A stretch of 36,571 bases of DNA, taken from a virus. This document shows, piece after piece, positions 34,175-36,571 of this stretch. The stretch spans positions 1 to 36,571 of the IMG/VR virus record IMGVR_UViG_3300017719_000056. One strand, given 5' to 3'. The notes beneath the pieces were generated by a model that was given only the letters and a program-made list of their open reading frames with translations, ran no database searches and had not been told where the DNA came from. Numbering within the stretch: the stretch's first letter is position 1; every line of letters starts with the position of its first letter. A program made the position numbers and the translations under genes.

Positions 34175-35050
34175 ATGAGGAATTTTGCATTTTCCGAAAA
34201 AGTTAGATCAGAACAAAATTTGTTCGAAGATATTATTATTGAATCATTAAAAATTTATGGTCAGGATATATATTATCTTCCTCGTGATATAGTTAACGAA
34301 GATACCATTTTTGGCCAGGATGTTCCCTCCTCGTTTAATTCATCTTACCGTATAGAAATGTATATTGATAATATTGAAGGATTTGAAGGCGAGGGTGATT
34401 TATTTAGTCGATTTGGCGTAGAAATTCGTGATGAAGCCACATTTGTTGTTTCACGTAGAAGATGGAAACAAACCGTAGATAAATATGATAATGACATCAC
34501 AGGCGACAGGCCACGTGAAGGCGATTTAATCTTTTCAAGGTTAACAAATAAACTATTTGAAATCACTCACGTAGAACACGAACAACCGTTTTATCAATTA
34601 AATAATTTACCTGTTTTTAAACTTAGAGCTCAACTTTTTGAATATAATGATGAGAATTTGGATACTGGTGTTACAGCAATTGACAAAATTGAAAAAGATT
34701 ATGCATATACATATTTAGTTACATTAGGCGAAGGAGGTGATGTGGTAATAGGTAATACTGCCACACAAACACTTTCAAGCGGTGTTAAAATAACCGGTGA
34801 GGTATCAAAATATTCAGATACCGACAAAATATTACATTTAATACATGTTGGTGCTGATGATGGTGAATATCATACATTTGTTACTGGTATAAATATTTTT
34901 GTTAATGGTCTTAGTAGAACAGTTATTGCAGTATCAGAAGAGAATAAAATTTCACAAAATGAACAGAATGATGGATTTTCTGATTTTGGCGGTTCTGATT
35001 TCTTAGATTTTACAGAGTCTAATCCATTTGGCGACCCGGAGAATAATTAA
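34175..35050 (+). CDS. 14: Neck protein gp14 (head-tail connector)
   Basis: This is a 291-aa protein of the T4 gp14 family. Shared parts include LFEDIIIESLKIYGQDIYYL with PRDIVNEDTIFGQDV (T4 has YYLPREYVNIDLIFGEDL), the FEGEGDLFSRFGVEIRDE region, PREGDLIFSRLTNKLFEITH and PFYQLNNLPVFKL. gp14 makes the lower neck ring that binds the tail terminator gp15. It is longer than T4 gp14 (256 aa). The extra C-terminal part (about 195-291) contains a strand-rich segment and an acidic, Asp/Phe-rich tail ending DFTESNPFGDPENN. The ribosome site AGGATA precedes the ATG. Confidence 0.93.
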   Translation: MRNFAFSEKVRSEQNLFEDIIIESLKIYGQDIYYLPRDIVNEDTIFGQDVPSSFNSSYRIEMYIDNIEGFEGEGDLFSRFGVEIRDEATFVVSRRRWKQTVDKYDNDITGDRPREGDLIFSRLTNKLFEITHVEHEQPFYQLNNLPVFKLRAQLFEYNDENLDTGVTAIDKIEKDYAYTYLVTLGEGGDVVIGNTATQTLSSGVKITGEVSKYSDTDKILHLIHVGADDGEYHTFVTGINIFVNGLSRTVIAVSEENKISQNEQNDGFSDFGGSDFLDFTESNPFGDPENN

Positions 35051-35313
35051 TGAGTACTGATATTTTTGATTTTGGTTTTACAGCAGTTGATGAGCAAGAA
35101 TTAGAATCTGTTCAAAAAGCGACAACACAATTAGACAAGGCAGCGTCTACAGCATCATCAACCCAAGAAAAATTAGATAAATTGTATAACGCAATTGTGC
35201 CACTTTTAAATAATTTAAAAAAGAATCCAGAAAAGGACTATATATTGTGGCCGGACAGATTAACAAAGGTAGAGGCCTTCGAAGATCACTTACAGAACAT
35301 TTATAAAGGTTAA
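35050..35313 (+). CDS. Small conserved protein between gp14 and gp15
   Basis: This is an 87-aa protein. The N-terminus IFDFGFTAVDEQELESVQKA, a coiled-coil middle (TASSTQEKLDKLYNAIVPLL), and the ending NPEKDYILWPDRLTKVEAFE form a pattern I recognise from marine T4-like phages, where a small gene occurs near the neck genes. T4 itself has no gene between 14 and 15. It starts in the stop of gp14 (TAATG) and ends 2 bases before gp15. A neck or tail assembly role is likely from position. Biochemical function is unknown. Confidence 0.7.
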   Translation: MSTDIFDFGFTAVDEQELESVQKATTQLDKAASTASSTQEKLDKLYNAIVPLLNNLKKNPEKDYILWPDRLTKVEAFEDHLQNIYKG

Positions 35314-35315
35314 TT

Positions 35316-36110
35316 ATGTTTGGAACCTATTTTTACCATGAAAAAACACGTAAATGTGTTGCTGCATTTGGAAGAATGTTTAACAACATATATGTGCTGA
35401 GAAAAAATAGTTCCGGGAAAGTAATATCTCAAGTTAAAGTTCCATTATCATATGCACCCAAGGATAAATATTTAGATCGTATTAGAGAAAATGAAAGTTT
35501 AACAGACAATACACAAGTTGCAATTAAACTACCTAGAATGTCTTTTGAAATAACAAGTATTACTTATGACACAACGAGACAATTATCAAAATTAAATAGC
35601 GTTGCGACGACCGGATCTTTAAATAATAATAGAAGTAAATTGTTTACCGGTGTACCGTATATTATATCATTTCAGTTAAATATATATGCAAAAACGCAAG
35701 ATGATTCATTGCAAATTGTTGAGCAAATATTGCCAACCTTTAACCCGCAATATTCATTAACACTTATTCCATTTCCAGAAAAGTTTCCAAATTATAGAGA
35801 AGATTTGCCTATAGCAATTCAAGGCGTTGGTTTTCAGGATGACTTTGAAAATGAAATTGGTGCTAGAAGAACAATAATTTACACCTTGGATTTTGAAATG
35901 CGTACACAGTTTTACAGTGGTATTGCGTTAGCCGAGGTTATCAGACAGGCAAATGCAAGACTTCATGAAATTGGTGGTGGTACTGCAGATTCAGATATTA
36001 GACTTGAAACAATTCAAATTAATCCGAATCCAATAACTACTGTTGGATTATCCGATAGTGATTTTGGATTTACAACTACATTTTATGGTGCAGATAGTGA
36101 CTACAGATAA
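35316..36110 (+). CDS. 15: Tail completion and sheath stabiliser gp15
   Basis: This is a 264-aa protein of the T4 gp15 family (T4: 272 aa). Matches are the N-terminal MFGTYFYHEKTRKCVAAFGR with MFNNIYVLRKN, KVPLSYAPKDKYLDRIREN, the KLPRMSFEITSITYDTTRQL segment, and DDSLQIVEQILPTFNPQYSL with RRTIIYTLDFEMRTQFYSG. gp15 hexamers cap the tail tube and sheath and join the neck ring gp14. The ribosome site AAAGG is in place. The end overlaps the next gene by 26 bases. Confidence 0.94.
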   Translation: MFGTYFYHEKTRKCVAAFGRMFNNIYVLRKNSSGKVISQVKVPLSYAPKDKYLDRIRENESLTDNTQVAIKLPRMSFEITSITYDTTRQLSKLNSVATTGSLNNNRSKLFTGVPYIISFQLNIYAKTQDDSLQIVEQILPTFNPQYSLTLIPFPEKFPNYREDLPIAIQGVGFQDDFENEIGARRTIIYTLDFEMRTQFYSGIALAEVIRQANARLHEIGGGTADSDIRLETIQINPNPITTVGLSDSDFGFTTTFYGADSDYR

Positions 36111-36444
36111 TAAAAAAAATGATTATGATTATTCCCGTGAAACATATTATGAACTTTTAGAAAAAGGTAAAGGTGCCTTAGACACAATGGTAGAAGTGGC
36201 CCGTGAATCCGAGCATCCAAGAGCTTATGAGGTTTTATCTGGCATGATTAAAAATTTATCAGATGTTAATGATAAATTAATGGACCTAAATAAAAAGGTA
36301 AAAGATTTAGAAGATGAACCTAAAAAAATTGAAAATCAACAAAATAACATTTTCCTTGGATCTACTGCTGAAATCCAAAAATTATTACAGCAGGGTGAAG
36401 TAATTGATTCCGAACCAAATACAAAGTTACTTAGGGAATCCTAA
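36085..36444 (+). CDS. 16: Small terminase subunit gp16
   Basis: This is a 119-aa protein matching T4 gp16 (164 aa), the small subunit that regulates DNA packaging by gp17. Shared features are the helix pair AREHPRAYEV-like ARESEHPRAYEVLSGMIKNL with DVNDKLMDLNKKVKDLED, then IENQQNNIFLGSTAEIQKLL (T4 has [21 protein letters not shown]). The start is uncertain. The ATG at 36085 overlaps gp15 by 26 bases, and a GTG at 36097 is an alternative. A further upstream ATG at 36043 would add an unlike, hydrophobic stretch and is disfavoured. Confidence 0.88.
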   Translation: MVQIVTTDNKKNDYDYSRETYYELLEKGKGALDTMVEVARESEHPRAYEVLSGMIKNLSDVNDKLMDLNKKVKDLEDEPKKIENQQNNIFLGSTAEIQKLLQQGEVIDSEPNTKLLRES

Positions 36445-36571
36445 TGTTAAAAGAGATGGTGTACTTCAAGAATGGACATCTGATCTTTTAAAAGAGTATA
36501 AAAAATGTATGGATGATCCCGTATATTTTTCTGAAACTTATTGTAAGGTTATATCACTTGATAAAGGTTTA
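36404..36571 (+). CDS. 17: Large terminase subunit gp17, N-terminal part (runs off the window)
   Basis: Frame open from the TAA at 36401-36403 to the window edge. It encodes SYLGNPNVKRDGVLQEWTSD, LLKEYKKCMDDPVYFSETYC and a following KVISLDKGL. This corresponds to T4 gp17 [36 protein letters not shown], just ahead of the ATPase Walker A region, which lies outside the window. gp17 is the packaging motor and nuclease. There is no in-frame ATG or GTG at the start. The only usual start codon is TTG at 36404, with GAAG just upstream. The gene overlaps gp16 by 41 bases if that is right. Confidence 0.85.
   Translation, partial: MIPNQIQSYLGNPNVKRDGVLQEWTSDLLKEYKKCMDDPVYFSETYCKVISLDKGL

Noticed and set aside
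34888-34895. TATAAATA match inside gp14
   Set aside because: It is intragenic, about 160 bases before the next start, and gp14 to gp15 form a tight run. It is probably chance.

Overview
The window is a continuous, tightly packed, single-direction (+ strand) stretch of a T4-like contractile-tailed phage (myovirus) genome. Two runs of morphogenesis genes fix the identity. The first is a baseplate-wedge run (gp25, gp6, a gp7-like protein, a gp10-like protein, gp8). The second is the T4 neck/packaging run gp13, gp14, an 87-aa gene, gp15, gp16 and the start of gp17. The A/T-rich sequence, the DUF4815 giant protein, the short fibre proteins with a (L/I)xVDxI leader, and the DSATFTN-type fibre repeats point to the marine T4-like group (cyanophage/pelagiphage type). 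No host marker such as a photosynthesis gene is present, so the host is not resolved. T4-type late promoters (TATAAATA) sit in four of the few intergenic gaps, as expected for virion genes expressed late.

Layout. 1-4093 is a host-recognition/adhesin module: the end of a fibre-like gene, a tail-fibre assembly chaperone, a short C-terminal-type fibre protein, a small protein with an S74 intramolecular chaperone domain, a glycine-rich adhesin-like protein, a prolyl-4-hydroxylase-type 2-oxoglutarate (2OG) oxygenase, and two short fibre proteins. 4137-9690 is the baseplate wedge. 9695-16570 holds a 1733-aa DUF4815 structural protein and three smaller structural proteins. 16572-24296 is an accessory block inserted between structural genes. 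It holds an unknown 161-aa protein, two paralogous DxD glycosyltransferases, a GT25-type glycosyltransferase, a methyltransferase-like protein, two different radical SAM enzymes, a MIP18/DUF59 Fe-S assembly protein, an aspartyl/asparaginyl-hydroxylase-type 2OG oxygenase, and a two-part protein of unknown function. 24365-33412 returns to virion proteins: a BppU-like domain, a 1023-aa fibre, a 58-aa protein and a 1805-aa repeat protein. 33416-36571 is the neck, tail completion and terminase run.

The most interesting feature is the accessory block. Its genes are joined by ATGA, GTGA and TAATG overlaps, so it is probably expressed as a unit with the virion genes around it. The set of enzymes looks like a pathway that chemically decorates something, either virion proteins or a host surface glycan. 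The sequence shows the enzyme families but not the substrate. A second possible modification pair is the glycine-rich adhesin followed at once by a prolyl-hydroxylase-like enzyme. No tRNA, CRISPR array, insertion sequence or attachment site was seen, and there is no gene-free stretch longer than about 70 bases.
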